A stretch of DNA of 64,000 bases. Origin: Streptomyces sp. 549. Its GTDB lineage: Bacteria; Actinomycetota; Actinomycetes; Streptomycetales; Streptomycetaceae. A program made the position numbers and the translations under genes. The stretch is taken from positions 372,001 through 436,000 of the forward strand of contig NZ_JASKMT010000001.1 in NCBI RefSeq assembly GCF_030124175.1. The letters are read 5' to 3'. Numbering within the stretch: the stretch's first letter is position 1; each line of letters opens with the position of its first letter. Shown here one piece after another: positions 25,657-35,246 of this stretch. A model generated the notes under the pieces. That model was not told the origin of the DNA and did no database searches. It saw only the letters and a program-made list of their open reading frames with translations.

Positions 25657-26505
25657 TCAGGGCAGGTGGGCGGCGTTCGCGGCCTGCCTCGCGGCCTGTC
25701 TGGGCGAGACCTCGCGGTAGCCCTCGCGCAGCGGGCCGCCCAGCAGGTCCAGGACCTGGCCGGCCGCGGTCACGAGCGGGCCGGGGTCCGCCCGCTCGGC
25801 AACGGCGAGGTGGCCGTCCAACAGGGCGGGAGCGAGTGCGGGATCGGCCGCCCGCAGGCGGCGGGGCAGCCACTTCCCGGCACCGTTCCACGCGCCGCGG
25901 TGGGCGGTAAGCAGGTGTGCGCTCTCCCTCAGCAGCCGGTCGGCGACGGCCAGTTGCTCGTGGCGGTCTCCGGCGGAGGCGGTGTCGGCCAGGTCGTCCG
26001 CAAGGTCGGTCAGCAGGAAGCGCCCGGCGTCCCGCTCGTCGGGGGTGAGCGGGTCGGGGCCGGTGTCGAGCAGGTGCCGCGCCTCGGCTCGCAGCCGCCG
26101 GGCGCAGCCGTCGGTGTCGCGCAGCACGACCGAGTCGGCGAAGAGGAACAGCGCGGTGGCCCGGCGGGTGGCCCGGCTCTCCACGAACGCCTCCCGCAGG
26201 TCTGCGACGGTGTTCAGGAAGACCTCCACCGGCCTGCCCGCGTGCCGGTGTGTCTCGCGGCGGCTCGTCGCTCCGGCGGGCAGCAGCACGCTCACGTCGA
26301 GGTCGCTGCGCTCGGTGGCGCCCCCCTGCGCGCACGAGCCGCCGAGCACCGCCCCCAGCGCCTCCGGGTAGCGCACGCCGACGAACTCCCGCGCCACGGC
26401 GACGTGGGCGTCGGGAGACGGGGCGGGGGCCGCCGGTGGCGGAGTGGACGGGGCGGGGTGCGCGGCCGGCATGCGGGCATTGTCGCAGCGGGACCGGCCG
26501 TTCAT
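25657..26505 (-). CDS. Nucleotidyltransferase-fold protein
   Basis: 282 aa. The Pol-beta type nucleotidyltransferase motif is visible: GAVLGGSCAQGGATERSDLD, then VSVLL (G-S...DxD with two metal-binding aspartates), followed by a helical C-terminal half (HEQLAVADRLLRESAHLLTA). Such proteins include aminoglycoside adenylyltransferases and uncharacterised members; specificity cannot be assigned. Start is uncertain: ATG 26505 or ATG 26472, since neither has a strong ribosome site and the first 35 residues are Ala/Pro-rich. Lies 19 bases before the gamma-glutamyltransferase gene. Confidence 0.78.
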   Translation of the reverse strand: MNGRSRCDNARMPAAHPAPSTPPPAAPAPSPDAHVAVAREFVGVRYPEALGAVLGGSCAQGGATERSDLDVSVLLPAGATSRRETHRHAGRPVEVFLNTVADLREAFVESRATRRATALFLFADSVVLRDTDGCARRLRAEARHLLDTGPDPLTPDERDAGRFLLTDLADDLADTASAGDRHEQLAVADRLLRESAHLLTAHRGAWNGAGKWLPRRLRAADPALAPALLDGHLAVAERADPGPLVTAAGQVLDLLGGPLREGYREVSPRQAARQAANAAHLP

Positions 26506-26530
26506 CCCGGTTCCGGCCCTGCCGGGCGTC

Positions 26531-27067
26531 TCAGGCAGGCCGGGGGCCGGCGTGGTGGAGGAGGCGGAGCTGGCCGATCTCGGCGGCGTTCTTCATCAGT
26601 TCGGCGTTGACCCATGCCGCGGTGTCAGCGGCGGTGCGGGTCGGGTCGTCCTGCCAGGGGAAGGCGGCGGGCGCGTCGAGTGTGGTCTCGGTGTGGGCGT
26701 CGAGCACGGCCAGCCACTGCGTGCGGTGGTCGCGCAGCCAGGTGACGGCGGGCTCTCCCGGGCCGGGCCAGTGCACGTCGGTGTGCTCACGCGCGGGACG
26801 GCCCAGGGCGTGGTCCAGCGTGACGCCCCACCACCAGCCGATGTGCCAGCTCAGCCAGGCGATGGTGGGTACCGGTACGGGGTCGGGTTCGGTGTCCGCC
26901 CAGTCCGGCGTCCAGTGCCCGTCGCCGGTGGGGTGGAGCGTCCAGCAGAGGGCGGGGGGCTCGCGGAGGAAGTCCTCCGGCTCCAGGCGCTCCAGGTGGT
27001 ACTCGAAGAGGGCCCAGGTCAGGTTGAACTGGCCGCGCAGCAGGTCGCGGCGGGGTGAGGCGTGCAT
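26531..27067 (-). CDS. DinB-family protein
   Basis: 178 aa from ATG 27067 (a start at 27085 is also open). Four-helix-bundle DinB pattern: LLRGQFNLTWALFEYHLERL, then TIAWLSWHIGWWWGVTLDHA, whose conserved His near residue 77 is a likely metal ligand, and KNAAEIGQLRLLHHAGPRP with further histidines. DinB-like enzymes often use thiols such as mycothiol or bacillithiol; the substrate here is unknown. First gene of the five-gene unit, 25 bases before the nucleotidyltransferase gene. Confidence 0.82.
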   Translation of the reverse strand: MHASPRRDLLRGQFNLTWALFEYHLERLEPEDFLREPPALCWTLHPTGDGHWTPDWADTEPDPVPVPTIAWLSWHIGWWWGVTLDHALGRPAREHTDVHWPGPGEPAVTWLRDHRTQWLAVLDAHTETTLDAPAAFPWQDDPTRTAADTAAWVNAELMKNAAEIGQLRLLHHAGPRPA

Positions 27068-27130
27068 CGGCGCACCCTGCCACACCGGCGCCCGGTCCCG
27101 GTACCGGTTTTGGCGGTACCCCGCCCGGGC

Positions 27131-27156
27131 CCCGGTGCCCGGACCCGGGCACCGGG
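27131..27156 (-). terminator. Terminator after the NCS1 permease gene
   Basis: Perfect 12-base inverted repeat (27131-27142 with 27145-27156), almost without loop, 14 bases past the permease stop and followed by further GC repeats. It would separate the pyrimidine operon from the DinB unit. Confidence 0.65.
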
Positions 27157-27169
27157 TCCGGGCGGGGTG

Positions 27170-28669
<1,500 letters not shown>

Positions 28670-28724
28670 CGGCGCACCTCCTTCGTCTCGCCGCTGGTGG
28701 GTTCCGGTAGGCACGGCGGGGGCG

Positions 28725-29729
28725 TCAGGTGGCGGTGAGGGCGGGGATGACGGATTCGCCGTAGGCGTCGATGGTGGCCTCCTTGGCGTCGTGCATGGCG
28801 TAGACGGCGAACTGGTCGACGCCGAGCGCGCGCAGGGCGCGCAGCTTCTCCACGTGTGCCTCGGGCGGTCCGAGCAGGCAGAACCGGTCGACGATCTCGT
28901 CCGGGACGAAGGCGGTGTCGGGGTTGCCGGCCCGGCCGTGGTGGGAGTAGTCGTAGCCGGTGCGGTTCTTGATGTAGTCGGTCAGCTCGTCGGGGACCAT
29001 GCCGGAGTGCTCGCCGTAGCGGCCGACGAGGTCGGCGACGTGGTTGCCGACCATGCCGCCGAACCAGCGGCACTGCTCCCGGGCGTGGGCCAGGTCGTCG
29101 CCGACGTAGGCGGGTGCGGCGACGCACACGGTGACGTCGTCCGGGTCGCGTCCGGCGTCGGCGGCGGCCTGCCGGACGGCCTTCACCATCCACTCGGTCA
29201 GGTACGGGTCGGCGAGTTGCAGGATGAAGCCGTCGGCGAGGCGCCCGGCCATGGCGAGCGCCTTGGGGCCGTAGGCGGCCATCCACACCGGCAGCTTGCC
29301 GTCGCGGACCCAGGGCAGGCGCAGTTCGGTGCCGTCCACGACGGCCTGGCGTCCCTCGGCGAGGTCGCGGATGGCGGTGATGGCCTCCCCGAGCCTGGCG
29401 AGGGTGTTGGGGGCGCGGCCCGCGACGCGCATCGCGGAGTCGCCGCGGCCGATGCCGCACACCGTGCGGTTGCCGTACATCTCGTTGAGGGTGGCGAAGG
29501 TGGAGGCGGTGACCTCCCAGGTGCGGGTGCCGGGATTGGTCACCATGGGCCCGACGATGAGGCGGTCGGTGTGTTCCAGGATGCGGCTGTGGATGACGTA
29601 GGGCTCCTGCCACAGCACCGCCGAGTCGAAGGTCCAGCCGTAGCGGAAGCCGTTGCGTTCGGCGCGGCGCATGAGGCCCACGGTGGCCGATCCCGGCGGG
29701 TCGGTCTGGAGCACGAGTCCGAAGTCCAT
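28725..29729 (-). CDS. LLM-class flavin/F420-dependent oxidoreductase of the pyrimidine cluster
   Basis: 334 aa luciferase-like TIM barrel: MDFGLVLQTDPPGSATVGLM, GWTFDSAVLWQEPYVIHSRI, VGPMVTNPGTRTWEVTASTF, RTVCGIGRGDSAMRVAGRAP and VWMAAYGPKALAMAGRLADG. The NPGTR segment and GRGDSA are typical of F420-dependent or FMN-dependent members. From memory, a subfamily of this type recurs next to dihydropyrimidinases, but its reaction is not established. In this operon no dihydropyrimidine dehydrogenase is present, so this enzyme is a candidate for the redox step on the ring. Lies between the permease and dihydropyrimidinase genes on one transcript. Confidence 0.85.
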   Translation of the reverse strand: MDFGLVLQTDPPGSATVGLMRRAERNGFRYGWTFDSAVLWQEPYVIHSRILEHTDRLIVGPMVTNPGTRTWEVTASTFATLNEMYGNRTVCGIGRGDSAMRVAGRAPNTLARLGEAITAIRDLAEGRQAVVDGTELRLPWVRDGKLPVWMAAYGPKALAMAGRLADGFILQLADPYLTEWMVKAVRQAAADAGRDPDDVTVCVAAPAYVGDDLAHAREQCRWFGGMVGNHVADLVGRYGEHSGMVPDELTDYIKNRTGYDYSHHGRAGNPDTAFVPDEIVDRFCLLGPPEAHVEKLRALRALGVDQFAVYAMHDAKEATIDAYGESVIPALTAT

Positions 29730-29868
29730 GATCGCTTCTCATTTCTCGCGGTGGGCCGCGGTCTGCGCGGGTGGTGCCGCTGCGGCACGGCGGAGGCGGA
29801 CGGGTCCGGCGGCGCCGCCACCGCCGGGGGCCGGTGGACGGCAGGGGGCCGGTGCGGCGGGCGGGCCG

Positions 29869-31278
29869 TCAGTCGAGGTACTGGCAGGTGGAGCGCGGGA
29901 CGTAGCGGCCGTGGCCGGCGCGTCCCGTCCAGGTCCGGCGGTCCAGCACCGTCTCGCCCCGGGAGAGCACCGTCTCCACCTGGCCGGTGAGGCGCTTGCC
30001 CTCGTAGGCGGAGTAGTCGACGTTCATGTGGTGGGTGGTGACGGACAGCGTCTGCTCGGCGTGCGGGTCGTAGACGACGATGTCGGCGTCCGCCCCGGGG
30101 GCGAGCGTGCCCTTGCGCCCTGCCAGGCCGAACATACGCGCCGGGGTGGTGCAGGCGATGTCGATCCAGCGGCGCCGGGAGATGCGGCCCTCCACGACGC
30201 CCTGGTGCAGCAGGTCCATGCGGTGCTCGATGCCGGGCATGCCGTTGGGGATCTTGGAGAAGTCGCCGCGGCCGAGTTCCTTCTGCCCGGAGAAGCAGAA
30301 CGGGCAGTGGTCGGTGGAGACCACCTGGAGGTCGCGGGTCCGCAGGGCCCGCCACAGCGCCTCCTGGTGCTCCCTGGGCCGCAACGGGGTCGAGCAGACG
30401 TACTTGGCGCCCTCGAAGCCGGGCTCGGCGAGGTTGTCGGTGGACAGGAACAGGTACTGCGGGCAGGTCTCGCCGAACACCGGCAGGTCCTTGTCGCGGG
30501 CCTGGGCGAGTTCGGCGACGGCCTCCTCGGCGGAGACGTGCACCACGTACAGGGGGGCGCCGGCGACGCGGGCGAGCTGCACCGCGCGGTGCGTGGCCTC
30601 GGCCTCCAGCAGGGCGCGGCGGACCTCGCCGTGGTAGCGCGGGTCGGTCTTCCCGGCGGCCAGCGCCTGTTCCACGAGCACGTCGATGGCGATGCCGTTC
30701 TCGGCGTGCATCATGATCAGCCCGCCGTTGCCCGCGGCGCGCTGCATGGCCCGCAGGATCTGGCCGTCGTCGCTGTAGAACACGCCGGGGTAGGCCATGA
30801 ACAGCTTGAAGGACGTGACGCCCTCCGCGACCAGCTGGTCCATCTCCTTGAGCGTGCCGTCGTTGACGTCGGAGAGGATCATGTGGAAGGCGTAGTCCAC
30901 CGCGCACTGGGCCTCGGCCTTGGCGTGCCAGGTGTCCAGGCCCTGCCGCAGCGCCTGGCCGCGGCTCTGCACCGCGAAGTCGACGATGGTGGTGGTGCCG
31001 CCCCAGGCGGCGGCGCGGGTGCCGGTCTCGAAGGTGTCGGCGGAGAAGGTGCCGCCGAACGGGAAGTCGAGGTGGGTGTGGGCGTCGACGCCGCCGGGCA
31101 CGACGTAGCGGCCGGTGGCGTCGATGGTGTGCTCGGCCGTCCAGCCCTCCGCGCAGGCGCTTCCGCTGGCGGCGAGGGCGGCGATCTGCTCGCCCTCGAT
31201 GAGGACGTCCGCCTCGACCTCGTCGGTGGCGGTGATGACGAGGCCGCCGCGGATGACGGTGCGTGAGGCTGCTGCCAT
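29869..31278 (-). CDS. hydA: Dihydropyrimidinase / D-hydantoinase
   Basis: 469 aa. Hydrolyses dihydrouracil or dihydrothymine (and many 5-substituted hydantoins) to N-carbamoyl acids. The binuclear zinc site is complete: H67 and H69 (DAHTHLDFPFGG), carboxylated K158 (SFKLFMAYPG), H191 (MMHAEN), a His in YVVHVSAEEA and an Asp in VVSTDHCPF. Length is standard. The product is the substrate of the amidase at 32612-33454 and then of the aminotransferase next door. Five bases separate it from the aminotransferase gene. Confidence 0.94.
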   Translation of the reverse strand: MAAASRTVIRGGLVITATDEVEADVLIEGEQIAALAASGSACAEGWTAEHTIDATGRYVVPGGVDAHTHLDFPFGGTFSADTFETGTRAAAWGGTTTIVDFAVQSRGQALRQGLDTWHAKAEAQCAVDYAFHMILSDVNDGTLKEMDQLVAEGVTSFKLFMAYPGVFYSDDGQILRAMQRAAGNGGLIMMHAENGIAIDVLVEQALAAGKTDPRYHGEVRRALLEAEATHRAVQLARVAGAPLYVVHVSAEEAVAELAQARDKDLPVFGETCPQYLFLSTDNLAEPGFEGAKYVCSTPLRPREHQEALWRALRTRDLQVVSTDHCPFCFSGQKELGRGDFSKIPNGMPGIEHRMDLLHQGVVEGRISRRRWIDIACTTPARMFGLAGRKGTLAPGADADIVVYDPHAEQTLSVTTHHMNVDYSAYEGKRLTGQVETVLSRGETVLDRRTWTGRAGHGRYVPRSTCQYLD

Positions 31279-31283
31279 GGCGG

Positions 31284-32615
31284 TCAGACCTCCCTTGCGG
31301 GCTGGGGCGTCCGGGACGGCCGGGACGGCTGAGGCGGAGCCTGGTGGAGTGCGGCTTCCAGCAGGGCGGCGCCCTCCTCGGCTTCGGCGACGGTCAGGGA
31401 AAGCGGCGGCGCGATCCGCAGCACGTTGCCGTCCAGGCCGCCCTTGCCGATGAGCAGGCCGCGTTCCCGGGCGGCTTCCAGCACCAGTCCGGCGGTGGCG
31501 GCGTCGGTCAGTTCGATGCCGATCATCAGGCCGCGTCCGCGGACGTCGCGCACGCTGTCCAGGCCGGCGGTTGCGGCGCGCAGCCGCTCGATGAGCAGGC
31601 CGCCGACCCGGCGGGCGTTGCCCTGGAGGTCGTGCTCCAGCAGGTACGCGAGGTTGGCGTTGGCGGCGGCCATCGTGACGGGGCTGCCGCCGAAGGTGGA
31701 GATGGAGTTGGCGTCGAGGCAGTTCATCACCTCGGCGCGGGCCACGACTCCACCGATGGCCATGCCGTTGCCGATGCCCTTGGCGAAGGTCAGCATGTCG
31801 GGGGCGCCGCTGCCGCCGTGGGCCTGCCAGCCCCAGAAGTGGTCGCCTGTGCGGCCCCAGCCGGTCTGCACCTCGTCACTGATCCACAGGATGCCGTGCT
31901 CGCGCAGCACCTCGCGGAACGCGGCGTAGAGGCCGTCGGGCGGCGCGGTGAACCCGCCGACGCCCTGCACCGGCTCGGCGATCAGGGCGGCGACCCCGCG
32001 GGACGTCTGGTTGAGCATGTCCCTGAGGTCGGCCACGCAGGCGTCGACGAACTCGGCGTCACTCAGGTGCGCGAAGGGCCCGCTGTGCCGGATGCCGCCG
32101 TGCAGGTAGAGCGTCTGCAGCGGGGACAGGCTGGTCGGGGACCAGGAGCGGTTGCCGGTGATGCCGACGGTGGTGAACGAGCGGCCGTGGTAGCTGTTGC
32201 GCATCGCCAGGATCTGGTTGCTGCGCCGGTAGGAGGTGGCCAGCAGCAGCGCGGCGTCGTTCGCCTCGGTGCCGGACGTGGTGAAGAAGACGCGGGCGTC
32301 GGGGATGCCGGAGAGCGCGGCGATCCGCTCGGCCAGTTCCACCATCGGCCGACTGAGGTAGAGCGTGGAGGTGTGGATGATGCGCCCGGCCTGCTCGCTG
32401 ACGGCCTTGGTGACCTCGGGCAGCGCGTGCGCGGTCATGGTGGTCAGGATGCCGCCGAAGAAGTCCAGGTAGCGGTTGCCGTCGGCGTCCCAGACGTGGC
32501 GGCCCTCGCCGTGGGTGAGTTCCAGCGGGCGGTCGTAGTACAGCGACAGCCAGTCGGGCAGCACGTCCGCGTGGCGGTCGTGCAGGGATCGGTGGGTGCT
32601 CGTCGGGTCGCTCAC
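31284..32615 (-). CDS. Class III aminotransferase (beta-alanine / beta-aminoisobutyrate type)
   Basis: 443 aa, fold-type I PLP enzyme. Phosphate-binding TSGTEANDAALL, the PLP-stacking NSYHGRS, the cofactor Asp in LWISDEVQTGWGRTG and the Schiff-base lysine K279 in MLTFAKGIGNGMAIG are present. In this operon it should remove the amino group from beta-alanine or 3-aminoisobutyrate made by the amidase, giving a malonate semialdehyde. GTG 32615 makes a GTGA overlap with the stop of the amidase gene. Ends with a Pro/Ser-rich tail that looks unstructured. Confidence 0.92.
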   Translation of the reverse strand: MSDPTSTHRSLHDRHADVLPDWLSLYYDRPLELTHGEGRHVWDADGNRYLDFFGGILTTMTAHALPEVTKAVSEQAGRIIHTSTLYLSRPMVELAERIAALSGIPDARVFFTTSGTEANDAALLLATSYRRSNQILAMRNSYHGRSFTTVGITGNRSWSPTSLSPLQTLYLHGGIRHSGPFAHLSDAEFVDACVADLRDMLNQTSRGVAALIAEPVQGVGGFTAPPDGLYAAFREVLREHGILWISDEVQTGWGRTGDHFWGWQAHGGSGAPDMLTFAKGIGNGMAIGGVVARAEVMNCLDANSISTFGGSPVTMAAANANLAYLLEHDLQGNARRVGGLLIERLRAATAGLDSVRDVRGRGLMIGIELTDAATAGLVLEAARERGLLIGKGGLDGNVLRIAPPLSLTVAEAEEGAALLEAALHQAPPQPSRPSRTPQPAREV

Positions 32616-33454
32616 GGCTGCACCAGCCCCCCGTAGGCGTCGGGGCGCCGGTCGCGGTAGAACGCCCACTGGGTGCGGACGTCGTCGATCAGGGAGAAGT
32701 CGAGGTCGCGGACGACCAGTTCCTCCTCCTTGTCGCTGGCGACGTCGCCGACGAACTGGCCGCGCGGGTCGACGAAGTAGCTGGTGCCGTAGAAGTCGTT
32801 GTCGCCGTAACTCTCGCGGCCGACCCGGTTGATCGCGGCGACGAAGTACTCGTTGGCGACGGCCGCGGCGGGCTGCTCCAGCTGCCACAGGTGGGCGGAG
32901 AGTCCGCGCGAGGTGGCCGAGGGGTTGTAGACGAGCTGTGCACCCGCCAGGCCGAGGGCCCGCCAGCCCTCGGGGAAGTGCCGGTCGTAGCAGATGTAGA
33001 CGCCGACCCTGCCGACCGCGGTGTCGAACACCGGCCAGCCCAGGTTGCCGGGTTTGAAGTAGTACTTCTCCCAGAAGCCCTTGACCTGCGGGATGTGGTG
33101 CTTGCGGTAGGTCCCGAGGACCGTGCCGTCGGCGTCGATGACTGCCGCGGTGTTGTAGTAGAAACCGGGCGACTCGATCTCGAAGACCGGCACCACGATG
33201 ACCATGCCCGTCTCCCGGGCGAGGTCCTGCATGCGGCGCACGGTCGGCCCGTCGGGCACCGGCTCCGCCCAGCGGTAGTGCTCCGGTTCCTGCACCTGGC
33301 AGAAGTAGGGGGCGTTGAACACCTCCTGGAAGCCGATCACCCGGGCGCCCTGCCGGGCGGCCTCCCGGGCGTGCTCCTCGTGCTTGGCAATCATCGATTC
33401 GGTATCGCCGGTCCAGCTCGCCTGCACCAGGGCGGCGCGCACAACATCGGCCAT
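32612..33454 (-). CDS. Nitrilase-superfamily amidase, probable beta-ureidopropionase
   Basis: 280 aa. Catalytic triad of the carbon-nitrogen hydrolase family: E44 (GFQEVFNAPYF), K118 (TYRKHHIP) and C155 (VYICYDRHFPE). NPSATSRGLSAHLWQLEQPA and INRVGRESYGDNDFYGTSYF are the usual N-carbamoyl-beta-alanine amidohydrolase segments. It would cleave N-carbamoyl-beta-alanine to beta-alanine, carbon dioxide and ammonia; a D- or L-carbamoylase role is the main alternative. ATG 33454 has GGAGCAG upstream; the frame is open to 33505. First gene of the operon, directly behind a clear promoter. Confidence 0.93.
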   Translation of the reverse strand: MADVVRAALVQASWTGDTESMIAKHEEHAREAARQGARVIGFQEVFNAPYFCQVQEPEHYRWAEPVPDGPTVRRMQDLARETGMVIVVPVFEIESPGFYYNTAAVIDADGTVLGTYRKHHIPQVKGFWEKYYFKPGNLGWPVFDTAVGRVGVYICYDRHFPEGWRALGLAGAQLVYNPSATSRGLSAHLWQLEQPAAAVANEYFVAAINRVGRESYGDNDFYGTSYFVDPRGQFVGDVASDKEEELVVRDLDFSLIDDVRTQWAFYRDRRPDAYGGLVQP

Positions 33455-33490
33455 GAGCTGCTCCTTTGTCGGGGCATCAGCCAGGCATGA

Positions 33491-33545
33491 CGCGTGTAGA
33501 TCCACGCGAGGATGCGACCGTAATCCGCGTCACCCTCGGTGGCAA
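33491..33545 (-). promoter_or_regulatory. Promoter and downstream palindrome of the pyrimidine/hydantoin operon
   Basis: On the minus strand, -35 ttgcca (33540-33545) and -10 tacggt (33517-33522) are exactly 17 bases apart. The start of transcription is expected near 33510. Right there is an inverted repeat cgcgtg-N6-cacgcg (33491-33508), positioned as a roadblock operator, 36 bases before the amidase ATG. Confidence 0.68.
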
Positions 33546-33584
33546 GGCCATCTTCGTTACGTCACCGTTTTGATCTTGGGTCGG

Positions 33585-35090
33585 TCAGGTTTCGCGGGCC
33601 AGCACGCCGTCGATGTCCCGGCCGTGCTGGAGCGAGACCGACCGGGCCGCGGCCCGCAGCAGCGGGGGCAGCGCCTCGCGGTCGACGGCCGCCGCAGCCG
33701 CCGCCTCCTCGGCGGGACGGGCCCGCACGAGCGCCGCCAGCAGGTCGGTGGCCTGCGCCTGGCGGGAGGTCTCGCACAGCGCGAGCGCCGCCTCGGCGAC
33801 CTCGGGCACGGGGCGCGAGACACTCTGCCGCAGCAGTTGCCGGCAGTCCTCCGCGCGTCCGCCGGTGACCAGTGCGTCCGCCGCCGCGAGGCGGCGCGGC
33901 GGCAGGCAGGCCACCTCCCACAGCAGTACGGCCACATCAGCGCTCAGCCCGCCGCGCTCCAGCTCCTCGGCCAGCAGCGGCAGCCGGTCCGGTGGCCAGC
34001 CGGCCGACTCGCACAGCAGGGCGTGGGCCTCGCCGCCGCGCCCGTCGGCGCGCAGCCGACCGAGCCGGCCGACGGCGTCGGCCACCTCCCGGCGCGCCTG
34101 CGGCGGCACCTCGCCCGGCCCGAGGCCCGCCGGGGCACCGCCGGGGACCGGGGTGTCCTCGTCGTTCCTGGCACCGGCGAACCGCGCGCCGCGCGGGGAC
34201 GCTGCGGCGCTGCCGGAGCGGGACGCCTCGGGTGCGCCGGCCGGGATGCCCGGGGCGTGGGTGCCGGAGGCGTCCCGGGGGCCGGAGGCCGGGGCGGTGC
34301 CGCGGCGGGGGTCGGCGGCGGGTACGGGGTTGCCGAACGGGTCGGTGGGTACGGCGTTGCCGAACGCGTCCGTCGGTACGGCGGGAGCGCCGGCCGGCTC
34401 GTCGAGGCCGGCGAAGCGGGCGCCGCGCGGCTTGCGGCGCTGGGCGGGCACCCTGGCCGCGGGGGCCTGCTGCGGTGCGCGAGGTTCCGGGCGTGCGTGA
34501 GGTTCCGGGGGTGCGGGCGGTTCCGGGGGTGCGGGCGGGGGTGCCGTGCGCCTGTGCGGTGCGGGCGGCGGCAGCGCGTCCAGGCGGGCGGTGAGTTCCC
34601 GGCAGCGGGCGGCGGCCCGGCTCAGGTCGTCGCGCGCCCAGGCCAGGTCGGCGGAGAGGCGGTCGGTTCCCGCCGCGTCTCCCGCCTCCCGTGCCCCGGA
34701 CAGCGCGGCGGTCAGCTCACCGACCCGGCGGCGGGCGTGGGCGCGGGCGTCGAGCATCGTCGCCAGGCGCTCCTCCAGGCCGTCCCGGCCGCTCAGTTCG
34801 CGGTCGTACGCGGCGACGGCTGCCGGATAGCCCTCCCGCAGCCCGCGTTCCCAGTGGTCCGCGGCCTCGGGGCCGTACCCGCCGCGGACGTCCTGCAGCA
34901 GCGCCTCCACGACGTCCCAGGGCGGGACCTCGCTGCCCTCCGCGCAGGCCCTGACGCCGTCCGGGTCGCGCTGGAGGAAGACGCGGTACCAGCCGTGCCC
35001 GGGATCGAGCAGGGTGAGGAGCGCGCGCAGCTCCGACGCGAAACCGACCACGGCGTCGGGCAGTCGGCGGCGGTTCGCCCCATCCGTCAT
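33585..35090 (-). CDS. Large uncharacterised protein with coiled-coil and Pro/Ala-rich middle
   Basis: 501 aa, cytoplasmic (no signal peptide). N-terminal 90 residues are mixed (ADHWERGLREGYPAAVAAYD), a helical segment about 100-160 (LEERLATMLDARAHARRRVG) looks like coiled coil, about 165-330 is Pro/Ala-rich with repeated blocks (PTDAFGNAVPTDPFGNPVPA; KPRGARFAG twice), and the last 170 residues are helical repeats (ADVAVLLWEVACLPPRRLAA). I do not recognise a family; it resembles uncharacterised Streptomyces proteins. ATG 35090 was chosen; 35105 is an alternative. It diverges from the membrane-anchored protein at 35247. Confidence 0.78.
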   Translation of the reverse strand: MTDGANRRRLPDAVVGFASELRALLTLLDPGHGWYRVFLQRDPDGVRACAEGSEVPPWDVVEALLQDVRGGYGPEAADHWERGLREGYPAAVAAYDRELSGRDGLEERLATMLDARAHARRRVGELTAALSGAREAGDAAGTDRLSADLAWARDDLSRAAARCRELTARLDALPPPAPHRRTAPPPAPPEPPAPPEPHARPEPRAPQQAPAARVPAQRRKPRGARFAGLDEPAGAPAVPTDAFGNAVPTDPFGNPVPAADPRRGTAPASGPRDASGTHAPGIPAGAPEASRSGSAAASPRGARFAGARNDEDTPVPGGAPAGLGPGEVPPQARREVADAVGRLGRLRADGRGGEAHALLCESAGWPPDRLPLLAEELERGGLSADVAVLLWEVACLPPRRLAAADALVTGGRAEDCRQLLRQSVSRPVPEVAEAALALCETSRQAQATDLLAALVRARPAEEAAAAAAVDREALPPLLRAAARSVSLQHGRDIDGVLARET

Positions 35091-35246
35091 GACCGCATCC
35101 CACACCCGTCGTGTTACGAAACCGGTTACGCGAAGGCTACAGCGAGTTTTCGTCCGCGCACGGGCTTCCGCAGGTTCCGGGTCGAAGGGATCCGCCGGGT
35201 CCCGGGGCTCGAACGGGTGACCGCCCGGCCGTTAGGCTCCCGCCCC

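Noticed and set aside
33315..35246. Open frame extending upstream from the membrane-anchored protein
   Set aside because: The extension is antisense to the 33585-35090 gene and of low complexity; ATG 35247 begins the real protein.
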